64,000 nucleotides of DNA from Cladopsammia gracilis. Taxonomy: Eukaryota > Cnidaria > Anthozoa > Scleractinia > Dendrophylliidae. The notes below the pieces were generated by a model. It was not told where the DNA came from and ran no database searches. It saw nothing but the letters and a program-made list of their open reading frames with translations. Every line of letters begins with the position of its first letter. Position 1 is the stretch's first letter. The DNA lies in contig JAJGOT010000290.1 in assembly GCA_022457155.1 (NCBI GenBank), forward strand, positions 62,001 through 126,000, read 5' to 3'. Shown piece by piece: positions 36,701 through 46,239 of this stretch. The position numbers and the translations under genes were made by a program.

Positions 36701-37146
36701 TAATAATAAATGCTTTATTTATCCTGAAAAACCGATCAGCGAATTTAAAATAAAAACGCTGGTATAAACCGGTGATCAGTGTATATACAAGTCGAAAATA
36801 AAAATGGAATAAAAAAATCCGTCACAATATTATAAATATAAATCACCCACCGACGATGTTTTTTTTCTTTTCAGGAGTTGCGTATGGACGCGGTGTGTAC
36901 TTTGCCAGAGATGCATCGTACTCCGTTCGATACGCAAGTGGTGGTGGGGCTCACCACATGTACCTTGCTCGTGTCCTGGTTGGGCAGTCTTGTCCAGGCA
37001 ACTCTGGTATGATCGTGCCTCCACCAAAGAACTCTTCCAGACCAGAGATTTTGTATGAATCTGTGGTTGATAATACTGGAAATCCATCCATATTTGTTGT
37101 ATTTTACGATAATCAGTGTTATCCTGAATATCTCATAACATTTTAA
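24705..37146 (+). CDS. PARP14-like: Gene D: full-length PARP14-like mono-ADP-ribosyltransferase with three macro domains
   Basis: Nine coding exons join in phase into 2122 residues: 24705-24723, 25741-27249, 27750-27983, 28645-30386, 30610-30798, 31719-32889, 33867-34784, 35209-35523 and 36875-37146. Domain order: acidic N terminus (about 7-50), UBA/CUE-like module (69-114), RG-rich region (about 225-380), RRM-like 1 (about 461-520), RRM-like 2 (about 537-617), KH-like repeats (about 640-1100), acidic Ser/Asp stretch, macro 1 (about 1145-1310), macro 2 (about 1350-1520), macro 3 (about 1543-1705), another KH-like segment (about 1737-1847), WWE (about 1854-1924) and the PARP catalytic domain (about 1937-2122). 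Triad: His2009, Tyr2041 and Ile2105, which predicts mono-ADP-ribosylation. Known relatives bind RNA and ADP-ribose and act in interferon and antiviral responses. The start is ATGGACGGTG, in a small exon between a plausible acceptor (24649) and GTAAGT. A polyadenylation-type AATAAA lies about 50 bases after the stop. Confidence 0.88.
24724..25740. other. First coding-region intron of gene D
   Basis: It is bounded by GTAAGT and TTCACAG. I see no repeat or internal exon; one 67-codon ORF has no protein character. Confidence 0.5.
27474..27634. mobile_element. MITE-like insertion in gene D intron
   Basis: The left end CAGGGACGGATTAAGG and the right end CTTGGATCCGCGCCTG are imperfect inverse copies. 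The interior is G-rich on one side and C-rich on the other. Confidence 0.5.
28299..28525. mobile_element. MITE insertion in gene D intron, absent from gene E
   Basis: In gene D the words GAGTACTATT and TTATCACTGAATTG are separated by 227 bases that start CAGTGGTGGATC and end GGATCCGTCATTGCTG. In gene E they are joined directly as GAGTACTATTATCACTG. This is a clean empty site with an apparent TT duplication. The interior holds a C homopolymer of about 25 bases and CTTATTCAC words. Confidence 0.85.
33300..33749. mobile_element. Inverted-repeat insertion in gene D intron
   Basis: The ends TAACCCTATTGAGCCT and AGGCCGAATAGGATTA are inverse relatives. The matching introns of E and F lack this segment. 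Inside are a long G run (33341-33367), GGATTAGGGTTAGGGTTA and two CGCCATCTTGGATT words. Confidence 0.75.
35788..36087. mobile_element. Inverted-repeat element with two internal half-units and a T/G homopolymer block
   Basis: The ends AGACCTGGACACAAGCTGCT and GCTCTGTGTGTCCAGGCCTT are inverted. GTTGCGCGCAAC and CGTCGCAAAAGTxGAACTCG each occur twice in direct orientation. Between the copies is a run of about 20 T followed by G-rich sequence (35937-35977). It lies in the last intron of gene D. Confidence 0.75.
36690..36710. repeat. (ATA)n microsatellite
   Basis: Short run of about seven ATA units in the last intron of gene D, just before a stretch reading AATGCTTTATTTATCCTGAA. Confidence 0.7.
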
Positions 37147-37189
37147 CCCTTTTACCCTCAGAATCTAGCTTTTTAGGTCGTGGAAGGAA

Positions 37190-37770
37190 TCCTCAATAAA
37201 AGCTACTGAGCAGTACTTTCCTGTGGTACAGTTTATAATGCTGTACAAGGTGGTTCTAACTTTTGAGTCTGTGGATGAAATTCTAAAGCGTCACCATTCA
37301 AATGAAAGCTACTGAGCAGTACTTTCCTGTGGTACTGTTTATTACGCTGTATATGTGGTTCTAACTTCGAGTCTGTTGATGAAATCCTAAAGTTTAACCA
37401 TTCAATTCAGTGAAAGCTATTGAACAGTACTTTCCTGTGGTACAGTGTATTATGCTGTACAAGGTGGTTCTAACTTTTGAGTCTGTGGATGAAATCCTAA
37501 AATGTGACCATTCAAGTGAAAGCTACTGAGCAGTACTCTCCTGTGGTACTGTTTATTATGCTGTATATGTGGTTCTAACTTCGAGTCTGTTGATGAAATC
37601 CTAAAGTTTAACCATTCAATTTAGTGAAAGCTATTGAACAGTACTTTCCTGTGGTACAGTTTTATAATGCTGTATGGTTCTAACTTTGAGTCTGTGGATG
37701 AAATCCTAAAGCGTTAACCATTCAAATAAAAGCTATTGAACAATACTTTCCCGTGGTACTGTTTATTATT
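37190..37770. repeat. Tandem array of about 105-bp units with alternating A/B types
   Basis: Five to six units share AGCAGTACTTTCCTGTGG, GGTTCTAACTT and GATGAAATCCTAAA. They alternate between a type with TGTACAAGGTGGTTCTAAC plus TACTGAGCAG and a type with TGTATATGTGGTTCTAAC plus TATTGAACAG, so the true period is a dimer of about 215 bp. The array starts directly after the gene D stop and includes its likely polyadenylation signal. Confidence 0.9.
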
Positions 37771-38349
37771 ATTTGGTTGACTGTAGGAATAAGTTTTTAA
37801 TGGCATTATAGAAATATATTTATATTGGACCGCTTAGTTGGTAACATGAACAATTTGGTGAGACCAACATGCAAGAAGTGAAGCAGTTTCTGCCATCACT
37901 GGCATTAGGTGTGTTTTTTAAAATAAGGAACTCTTAGTATAGCAGTTGTAAGTGATCGGTCTTATCTGAAAATTGTACTTGATAAGGCCAAAATACAGTC
38001 ATTTCATTTTAAAACATTTGAGAAGTGGTGTAGGAGCGTCACAGATTTCAAGGCGCTTTCAATCTCGAACATCTAGCACTATTAGTATATATACTGGTAT
38101 GAAAAGTTACTGATGTAGAAAATTCAATTGATGTTTTGAACTGACAAAAAGCACAACTTTGTAGGATTGAGTAATTGTGGTTTAATAGTCTTGAATGAAA
38201 TTAATTTCGACAATAATTAAAAGTATTGAACTTGTCACTGTTTGGTCCCATGTTGGCTCGCTTGCTTGCCTACTTAATGCGTTGCAACAACAGAACCTTA
38301 AAGCTGAATACAGTCGACCGTACTGCGGGGTTTGTTTTCATTTTTTTGT
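37771..38349. other. Spacer, nothing recognised
   Basis: AT-rich; no exon or repeat is recognised before the duplicated spacer begins. Confidence 0.4.
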
Positions 38350-38574
38350 TTTATTATACTTACATGAAAATCTATCCACGGCGGAAGTTATGTGCAGTGG
38401 GTTTTTAAACATATTTATAGGATCAGTAATTTAGGTTTAGTAGTGTGGATCCTTCAGTTGGCTTTCTTAATGTATTGTAATAACAAGGACCGCGAGATTG
38501 ACTAAGAATAAAACAAAACTTTTTCAGTCTTGATAGCACGACTTTAGATTGCCATATGTAACTCCAGACTCGTT

Positions 38575-38918
38575 AAGGCCCGGTTACACAGGCGATTTTT
38601 TGTGTAGTTTTTGTCGCACTTTTCGGTGCAATTTTTGTCGCGCGCAAGTTGCTTCTTCAAATTGCGTGTGTAAACTAGCGGCGATTTCAGTGCGATTTGG
38701 GAGCGATTTATCACACGATGTCGCAGAGGTTTCGAACATGATATGTTCGAAACCTGATGAACTTGGCGGCAATTTTTGGGAAATCACAGCAAATGTCGCA
38801 CCTGATCGCACAGGAAATCGCTGCTAGTTTACACATGCGATGTTTGATGCCATTTTTGCCGCGCTCTCCAATGCCACTTTTGTCGCAAGTGTAAACTTGC
38901 GGCGATAAACAGGCCTTT
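38575..38918. mobile_element. MITE with AAGGCCCGGTTACACAGGCG end, copy 1
   Basis: The left end is AAGGCCCGGTTACACAGGCG and the right end is GCGATAAACAGGCCTTT, with inner TTTGTCGC and GTGTAAACTxGCGGCGAT words on both sides. A central palindrome reads GGTTTCGAACATGATATGTT. Copy 2 is at 57307-57640. Confidence 0.85.
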
Positions 38919-39614
38919 ATAAGGAAGTCTTCTTCTGAACTGGTCAGCAATGAAGGATCGACTGAGTGTTTTGAGAACCATGACTGGTTTGAAATTATAA
39001 GTCGTACTCACCATTCACATCTTTGTCATTGTACTTGGATCGATCTATAAAAGGTTTGTGATAAAACATTATTAACAGATCTGTTCATTAGTCCCAGGGA
39101 ATTATTCGCAGTCCGAGTTAGAGCAGAATTCTGTTCAGCGAGGGTGAATGGCTTCAAAACTGACGACATCTCCAATCTGCTAATCCACTCAAGTAGCAAT
39201 TCAGATCAGACTTGATTTAAATTTCACCTTCGCCCAAACTTCGTCCCTTTATGGTCGGTTCCTTATCTGTCTTTTATGGCACGACGTACTATAATAGCAA
39301 CTGAATAGCGCTTGGCGAATGAAGGCCAATACGCGGGTCTATCTTTCCCATAACGGCCTGCGCGTCCTGCTTCACTAGCATCCAATAAATCTAATTATTA
39401 TACATTGGTGTCACTAGCTCGATTGTGATTGGCTATAAGCACGCAGCTAATTATTGCTTGCTGTTTCTGTTACGTCATACCTACAGACAATAGTTTTATG
39501 CATGCAGAAGTGACGTAAGTTGTTTACTTACAAGTTGACTGCTGTGCATTGATCACTTTTTTGTGCGCGCTCTTGTCTTTACAAGTGCAGCTCAGGAATA
39601 TGCATAATAAAACA

Positions 39615-39830
39615 ATTATAAAATTAATTCATAATTCATAACAGTTATGACAAATCATGATCAATAGGTGGTATTTGAGTCACATCTACACCTTTGTAAA
39701 CCCCAATACAAATCAACTGAGTTGATGAATTATTAAACAGTAGAATTAACTTTTGATACAGACACCTGCTCGGCTAATTAGTATTCATTAACTTTTCATA
39801 CACATCTCTACTCATTATTTCATTTCATAA
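39615..39830. repeat. Interspersed repeat, copy 2 (inverted relative to 10060)
   Basis: It carries ATCAATAGGTGGTATTTGAG, TGTAAACCCCAATACAAATC and TTAGTATTCATTAACTTTT, the reverse complements of words at 10060-10250. It lies in the part of the spacer unique to copy 1. Confidence 0.75.
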
Positions 39831-40218
39831 CATCGATAAAATAATTCGCTTCCGATCTGTATGGGCGTTTACAATGGCGAGCCTTCGCCATTGTAAACCG
39901 CACATATTTTATCTTCTACATAAACATATCACTAAAAAAATCCAATAAAGATTTTACCCATGCCCTCGCTCGCTTGCTGGCGGGCTCGGAACTCGTTAGA
40001 CTACCTGCTAACGAATCCGTCAATCAATCACCCATTCAGTCAGTCATTCAGTAGATCAAGTAGGTCAGTCCCTCGGTCCATCAGTATTTGCATTTTCGTC
40101 CCATCTCATAGCCGCTCCGAGAATGCAGCATTATATCTTATTTCTTTGATTTATTGCCCGGGCGTTTATTACAAACTTAGTTGCTCGGATCGAAGAGGCG
40201 TTCATTAAAATATCAATC

Positions 40219-40669
40219 AACCTCGTTCCCAGGGAGTGTTTACCATTTACACGGGAAAACTGGTTGGTCCACGGTTTGTGTAAATGGTAAGTTAAACTTC
40301 CGTTTGAGATTGGCGTGTACTATTTACCATTGACACCAGAAACGAGCTGAGTAACCACGCTTACGTATCAAAACTGGCGCAGGGCCTGGAACTGGTAGAT
40401 ATATTCAAATGGTACACACTTTTCCGTTCGGAAATTCCGGTTGGTAATTTTGGACTGCCTCTCAAGACGTCCCGTTTATTTCGGAAATTTTCCGATCGGG
40501 CAAACCAAAACAGCCTTACCATTTACATTCCAACCGAAATTTCCGAATTTGTTTGTAAATGGTTAACATTCAGGGTGTCTCTTCTTCCCGATCCAGTCCA
40601 CCGGAACGATCTGGGAGCCCGAGAGTGAGAGTGGAGGGGACAGGAAGAAGAGACACCCTGGGAACGAGA
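40219..40669. mobile_element. MITE, CCTCGTTCCCAGGG family
   Basis: The left end is AACCTCGTTCCCAGGG and the right end CCCTGGGAACGAG. An internal hairpin uses CAGGGTGTCTCTTCTTCC and its inverse. CCATTTACA and inverse words recur in the left half. It is related to the minimal palindrome at 1325. Confidence 0.8.
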
Positions 40670-40819
40670 TAGTCAGGCGCACAGAATTTGTTATATTCAT
40701 AAAATTATTACATAGTCGAATTAAATAAAAGTCCTTTCTCATCAAACTCCGTGACTTAACAGTTTATTCATTGCTAAATAAATAAGAAGGTGGGGGTGGG
40801 GGTGGGGGTAGTTAGCCAG

Positions 40820-41003
40820 TCACAGTGTCCTTCCTTCCCGACATTCATTTCTACGGATAACTGAGGTCCTGGGGCCGATGAGATTTGAAACTGAAACCGA
40901 AAGTCACTTCCGCGATGAAGTTACGATAAGTCAAACCTCCATGTACGCTGTAGCAAGTCTGGCAGATTCTTTGTTGTCATTAGAAATTCTGAAACTTACA
41001 AAG
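40820..41003 (+). promoter_or_regulatory. Candidate ISRE-containing promoter and 5' exon upstream of gene E
   Basis: GAAACTGAAACCGAAAG at 40887-40903 is three GAAA words at two-base spacing, matching the interferon-stimulated response element pattern GAAANNGAAAC. One hundred bases on, ACAAAG|GTGAGT (41003/41004) is a near-consensus donor. Both lie in the duplicated spacer that precedes E and again precedes F. I infer a 5' UTR exon splicing towards gene E. A 42-codon frame runs from an ATG at 40878 to the donor but is stopped in copy 2, so coding is unlikely. Confidence 0.4.
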
Positions 41004-41690
41004 GTGAGTTTAGTTAACAAGGCGAAGACTTCATTCAACAATTCGATGCAACACCTTCGCGTTGGCCATGACTGTTCAATTGTATGAACAAATTTCGGAT
41101 GTTCTCTAATATTTTGTGCTCCAATCTCACTTTATAGCTTCCTTGGAACTTAGTTTTATCCGTTGAAAGTATTTAAATGGAACCACTTAAACTTCATCCC
41201 ATATATGAGCTATATAGGTATGTGTCGCTGTGAAGGGTATGGTTTTCAGGCAGTTTAGTCTGGGATAGGGTATAGTTATCAGAGATTGGTCTAGAATAGG
41301 GTATCATTTCCCGCGAAACTGATCAGTTGCGTGAAGCAATTGAGTCTAGACAAGGTTTACTAGCAAATGGCATTTAAAAATCGTTACGGCGGGCGGTACG
41401 GCATTTTTACTGACCCCTGTTAACTAATAACTGTGATAGTGGACGAGTTTATGAATAGCGAGTTTGGAATAGGTCTAGGATAGGGCAGGGTTTTTGGTGT
41501 TTAGTCTAGAATAGGGTTACAAAATGCAGCTAACCCAGGGTCCCAGCGGCACACCCCAACCCAAAAATTTACAGAGTACCCCCCCCCCCCCTCCCCCTCC
41601 CGGGCATACGACGCTGATCTCGACAACAAACACCTCAATTGTCAGACACTGTCTTAATTTAACCTTTTAAATTTTAACCTCTTAGTTTGT

Positions 41691-42378
41691 TAGGCGCATT
41701 TGATCATATCTACATGTTAATTTGCGCCATAGAAATATTAAATATTATTAAATTAATATTTTTAGTATTAATTGTACACATTTATATCATAAGGTACGTC
41801 CCAGGCTGAAGTAATTACACCGTCTGTTTCATCTGTTGTGCCGTTTAAGATCAAGATAACATTATGGACTGCGGGTTGTTTTCAAATATTAAATCTTCTA
41901 TTGAACAATCCACAGATGGTTTATATTCACCAATGACAAATGCTTTACAAGAGTCGTAGAATTGAACCACTGAATTGAAACCCGGGATTGAAACAGAGTA
42001 TATGGGCTTGCTTACGGTCGTATTCCTTTTACTGCAATAATATGGTTAATATCTTTCCTAGTTAACTTACCCAGAAATTTATATTTTATTCAGTGTTTGC
42101 TTATGCATTTGAAAATAAAGGAAAGAAATAAATATTAAGAGTAACGGCACGCACAGCTGTCACGCGTTTTCCGCAATCACGACATTCAACAATGGTGCCA
42201 TTTTGAGAATTTAAACTACTTATTAAAAGGATGGTGCAAACTTTGTTATGTGTTTTTAGAATGCATTTTTATTAAAATGTGGGATTACCGTCTACTTCTA
42301 AAAGCGTGATTTCAAGGAAAAAGTACTGATTCAACTCGATACAGACAGTTGCGACCTAGGTTTGTGAATTAAAATGTA
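41691..42378. other. AT-rich spacer before LINE fragment
   Basis: No feature is recognised; it may include eroded 5' sequence of the LINE copy that follows. Confidence 0.4.
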
Positions 42379-43155
42379 ATGCGTGAATGCGTTAAGATGT
42401 GTTTAGGGGTAAACAAACGTTCACCAAATGTAGCATCTAGAAATGAACTTGGAAGATTATCTTTAAAATTACAAATTTCAATGAATATTCTTAAATTTTG
42501 GATTCATCTTGAAAATCAACCTCCTAATAGTATCGCTAAACTTCGCTTAAACATGTCTGACAAAATGGCTCAAGAAAACAAAACTGGTTTGATCAACAGG
42601 ATTAATCTGTTATGTACACAACTGAATATTGACAAGAAATCAATAGATTTGATCAACCCATCTACTTTCTTATTAAAGGCAAAAAGCAATTTGTTAGAAC
42701 AACTCAAAAATCATCAACTCAATCAAATAAATTTAAATAAAAAACTTAAATTTTACTCCACCTTCAGAAATGAAACAAAACACTCCAATTTCATCAATCA
42801 TATTAAGAATCCTGAACATAGAAGAATAACGTCTAAATTCAGGATAGGAAATCACAACTTAAGAATTGAAAATGGAAGATTTACAATCCCTAAAACTCCT
42901 GAAGACCTCAGAATTTGTAATCACTGTGATCAAAATTCAGTTGAAGACGAAATGCATTTTTTATTTGATTGTAAATTATATAATGACCTTAGAAACACTC
43001 TTTTTATAAAGACTATTGAACGAAACAAATTATTTACAAATTTTAGTAAACACGAAAAACTGTTTTTTCTTTTCAACAACACTGACCAATTTATTAGCAG
43101 GATAACTGCTACTTTTATATTTCAAGCAACTGAAAGAAGAAACAATCATAACTAG
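42379..43155 (+). mobile_element. LINE ORF2 C-terminal fragment
   Basis: The 258-codon ORF reads like the part after the reverse transcriptase core of a non-LTR retrotransposon ORF2. ELGRLSLKLQISMNILKFW matches the ELGR...YIDR..NIVKYW style of Tx1/L1-like elements, and CNHCDQNSVEDEMHFLFDC is the CxxC...HxxxxC zinc-knuckle-like motif seen near the end of these proteins. No endonuclease or YxDD core is present, so it is a 5'-truncated, immobile copy. The 3' flank is AT-rich with AATAAAGTTG at 43274. Confidence 0.75.
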
Positions 43156-43593
43156 AAATTATCATTATCATGTTATTATTTGCATTTCTTCCTCATTAAT
43201 TATTAGCTTTATAATTGTTTATTACAATTATTTAACTTTAGGTAACACTATGTATAGAAATGGTAATACTAAATAAAGTTGTTGAATCAGTACGTGTTGT
43301 GTAATAAACATGGATGATTAACTATTATTGAGCAATGTATCAGAACCTGTATCAAGCGGACAAACTGTACTGTAAACCTTTTTTGGTCCCATTTTGCATA
43401 ATTTTTTTTTTTAATTTCTGTAAAGATATAACATTAATCTAGAAAATATTGAAAGACGTTTTGCAAAATCATTAAAAGAACTCGAGATATTCTTAAAAAA
43501 GAGTTTCAAGAGAATAGTTGATAAGTAGCTATGGGTGTGATAATCCGATAATCTCTTTTATAATAGCGCGTATGCATAATTAATGTACACGTT
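43156..43593. other. AT-rich 3' flank of LINE fragment
   Basis: Nothing coding is seen; it probably includes the LINE 3' UTR. Confidence 0.4.
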
Positions 43594-43804
43594 TAGCCTG
43601 TTCCAGGCGTTCAGATAGTGGGAAAAGCGCTAATAGTTGGGGAAGGCGCGAAGAAAAGCGAGTGAAAAAAATGCGAGGAGACGACGAGGGAGGGTTCCCT
43701 CGCTTCCTCTCCCCAATCTCCCCGCTTTTTTTTCGCTCGCTTTTCTTCGCGCCATCCCCAACTATTCGCGCTTTCCCCACTATCTGAACGGCTGGAACAG
43801 GCTA
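43594..43804. mobile_element. Fold-back MITE, TAGCCTGTTCCAGGC family, copy 1
   Basis: TAGCCTGTTCCAGGCGTTCA and inverted TGAACGGCTGGAACAGGCTA bound arms of about 85 bp that include AACTATTxGCGCTTTxCCCAC. A second member lies 58 bases downstream. Confidence 0.9.
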
Positions 43805-43861
43805 ATACAGGTTTAACTGTACTATGAAATTTGTTGAAGGCGATTTACGTAAGCTTTACAG

Positions 43862-44001
43862 TAGCCTGTTCCAGGCTCCGAGATAGTGGGGAACGCGCTT
43901 AGTAAAAAAAAGTGAAACCCCCTTCTCCCCAGTTCCCCCACGATTTTTTCCTTTTTTTTACTTCGCGCGTTCCCCACTATCTCGGAGCCTGGAACAGGCT
44001 A
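43862..44001. mobile_element. Fold-back MITE, TAGCCTGTTCCAGGC family, copy 2
   Basis: TAGCCTGTTCCAGGCTCCGA and its inverse end the element; the arms (about 50 bp) share GATAGTGGGGAACGCG. It is a shorter relative of copy 1. Confidence 0.9.
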
Positions 44002-44119
44002 GCTTTACAGCCGTACTATCGAATTCCTAAACTGGTTCGCTTTAAACACTGTACTGCCAGAGATTTTATTTTAATACAGTTCTCATTTATCTTTGTTTGC
44101 TTCCTAAAACTACCTTAAA

Positions 44120-44460
44120 GACTTTTAGGGCCGGTTATTTAGACGGTGTCTAACAAACCCGCGGTCGGTTGATCATTCTTCCTCGTCGTCACAAATCGCA
44201 CCTTTTTTTTTTGTGACGGTGGGTAGCCATTCAAAGTTAATGCTTACATCGACCAAAACTTCCCGCGTGAACGCCTCGAGGCGTCTTGTTAATGTTTGTT
44301 TCCTAGTCCATTATCAACGCTACGTGATCATTACCAGATTGTTGATAGGAGAGAGATGAGAGAGATTAGGGACGGCGACGGCAGCGAGAACAGCACAAAC
44401 AATTAGAAAGAACAATTTAGGTGAAAACAATAGGCCGGTTCACACTATTTTATTTATTTT
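44120..44460. other. Spacer with a fragment of the GCCGGTTATTT MITE
   Basis: GGGCCGGTTATTTAGACGGTG at 44129 matches the MITE at 15671; the rest is unrecognised. Confidence 0.5.
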
Positions 44461-44805
44461 ATTTTATTTTACAAATTTTATTGGTCTAATAATAACAAAT
44501 AAATAAAAACAAGACATAAAAGAGACCAATGGGGAATAGCGCGAACGGGACACGTGACCCATGCGAGGCGCCACCCCAAGCAAAGTAAAATCTATTAAAA
44601 AAATTCTCTTAAAACGATAGTTAACAGTGAAATCGAATAAAAATGCCCAAAAAGCAATAATTAAAGTGTAAATTATGAACGGTGGCACGAGCAGTTGCGA
44701 GAGAGGAACCAAGTGCAGGGCATGTCAATATCAAAAGTAGAACAGTCTAACAAGGAAAAGTAGGTAGCACGCAGACAATTCTTAAAAATGCTTAAGCTGG
44801 AGGAT

Positions 44806-46073
44806 AATAATAATAATTTAATCACTTATATAGCGCCATTTACATATTCTGATCAATTAAAAGCGCTTTACAGAAATAATAAAATAAAAATATGCTATAT
44901 TACATATATACAAGCAATGAAAAATAAAGAAGAAAAATATACCAAAAATTATCTTAAAAAATAAAAATTATTAATTAAATTAATTAATTAATTAAAAGTA
45001 ATATACTGACCTAAACAAAAACGCCTTCAGTTTGCTTTTAAAGACACTAAGTGACGCAACAACACGCAGGTCAGCCGGCAGGCTATTCCATAGAGCCGGT
45101 GCGGCAAAAGTAACAGACCTGTCACCAAGTGTTGGGCACATTATTTTCTGTGGAACTTCTGATAGAAGGCTATTATTTGAATGAGTATGAGCTCTTTTGC
45201 TTAACTTTTATCAAGTCACTAAGATAAGATGGCGCCAGTCCGTGAATTGATTTAAAAGTAAGAATTAGAATCTTAAACTTAATTCGATAAGTAATAGGAA
45301 GCCAATGAAGTTCGTAGAGAGCTGATGTTACGTGTGAGAACTTGGGTATGTCCATACTGAGTCTAGCAGCGGCATTTTGGACACGCTATAGTTTGGTTGA
45401 ACATTCGGTATAATCCATACATTAAGCTATTACAATAGTCGAGTCGAGAGGTAATAAGGGCATGCACAATTGTACACAAACTATCAACAGAGAGATATTT
45501 CTTAATTCTTCTGATAAAGTATATGAAAGAATGCACTGCTGCATGCCTTGGTGATATGTGTAGACATGGACAATTTTTCATCAAATCGGAAGTAGCTAGT
45601 CTGCAAAAAAGGAATACAAGATCTCTTATTTCCCTATCATAAGTAAGTGGAAGTAGTCGAAGAGTCAGTAATCGTTGTTTGTAGGAGACCTCGCTGATTT
45701 TAGTTCTGAGTATCCAGCGAGTTGCACTCCTCTGGACTCTTTCTAGGATCGTTCTCAATTTGACACTTCTGGAGACCACACCTCTGTGGCATAAGAGATC
45801 TGTGACTACACTAGAGAGAGATAAAGTGTCCGCCTAACTTTAACATCCGCAATAAGTGGACAGGTTCTCTTCAGGAGACCTAACATTCTATTAGCCTTGA
45901 GTACAATATGCATAACATGCGAGTCCCACCATAGATTGCTTGAAATGATAACGCCAAGATCCTTTTCTTCCAAAACACGTTCTTGGGACCAAAGTGCACT
46001 TGAAGTGTATTTGAAAATCAAGTAGACTAGAGGTGTACTTTGAAAGACGAGACTGCAACAGATTTTCAGGCAT
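44806..46073 (-). mobile_element. Decayed LINE fragments (at least two, with frameshifts)
   Basis: Minus-strand pieces read as C-terminal regions of non-LTR reverse-transcriptase polyproteins. 46021-45806 carries EEKDLGVIISSNLWW and MLGLLKRTC; 45779-45560 carries LERVQRSATRWILR and LRLLPLTYDREIRDL. From 45540 a different type begins (VHALITSRLDYCNSLMYGL, then LYELHWLPITYRIKFKIL and GLAPSYLSDL), continuing in other frames to ALWNSLPADLR and SLSVFKSKLKAFLF near 45030. Its 3' UTR shows TATAGCGCCATTTA and AAAAGCGCTTTACA and ends in an AAT run at about 44806. Frameshifts and stops make both non-functional. They lie just upstream of the gene E breakpoint. Confidence 0.75.
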
Positions 46074-46239
46074 GACTGCGCACAGCGTGCGTGTTTAGAT
46101 GCAAATTACTTGCGAGCACAAGTTGGTACGCAGTTAATAAGCTTGATAAAGTACGATATACGTAAAAACGCTAAGTCGATAGTAAAAATAATTTTTCTTA
46201 TCAAGTCAAGTTTTATTTGAACTTAACCCTCGGACGTAC

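Larger units (their letters stand above)
38350..41690. repeat. Segmentally duplicated spacer, copy 1 (between D and E)
   Basis: From TTATACTTACATGAAAATCT onward this stretch matches 57063-58520 in the same orientation and order: GGATCAGTAATTTAGGTTTA, the MITE at 38575, CACTTCCGCGATGAAGTTAC, the donor ACAAAG|GTGAGTTTAG and finally TACGACGCTGATCTCGAC. About 1.5 kb (39265-40805) is present only here, and copy 2 lacks several smaller pieces. The homology shows that the region downstream of D and the region downstream of E derive from one unit. Confidence 0.85.

Noticed and set aside
40878..41087. 69-codon ORF in the spacer
   Set aside because: The duplicate spacer has an in-frame stop and substitutions without codon bias; better read as promoter/UTR.
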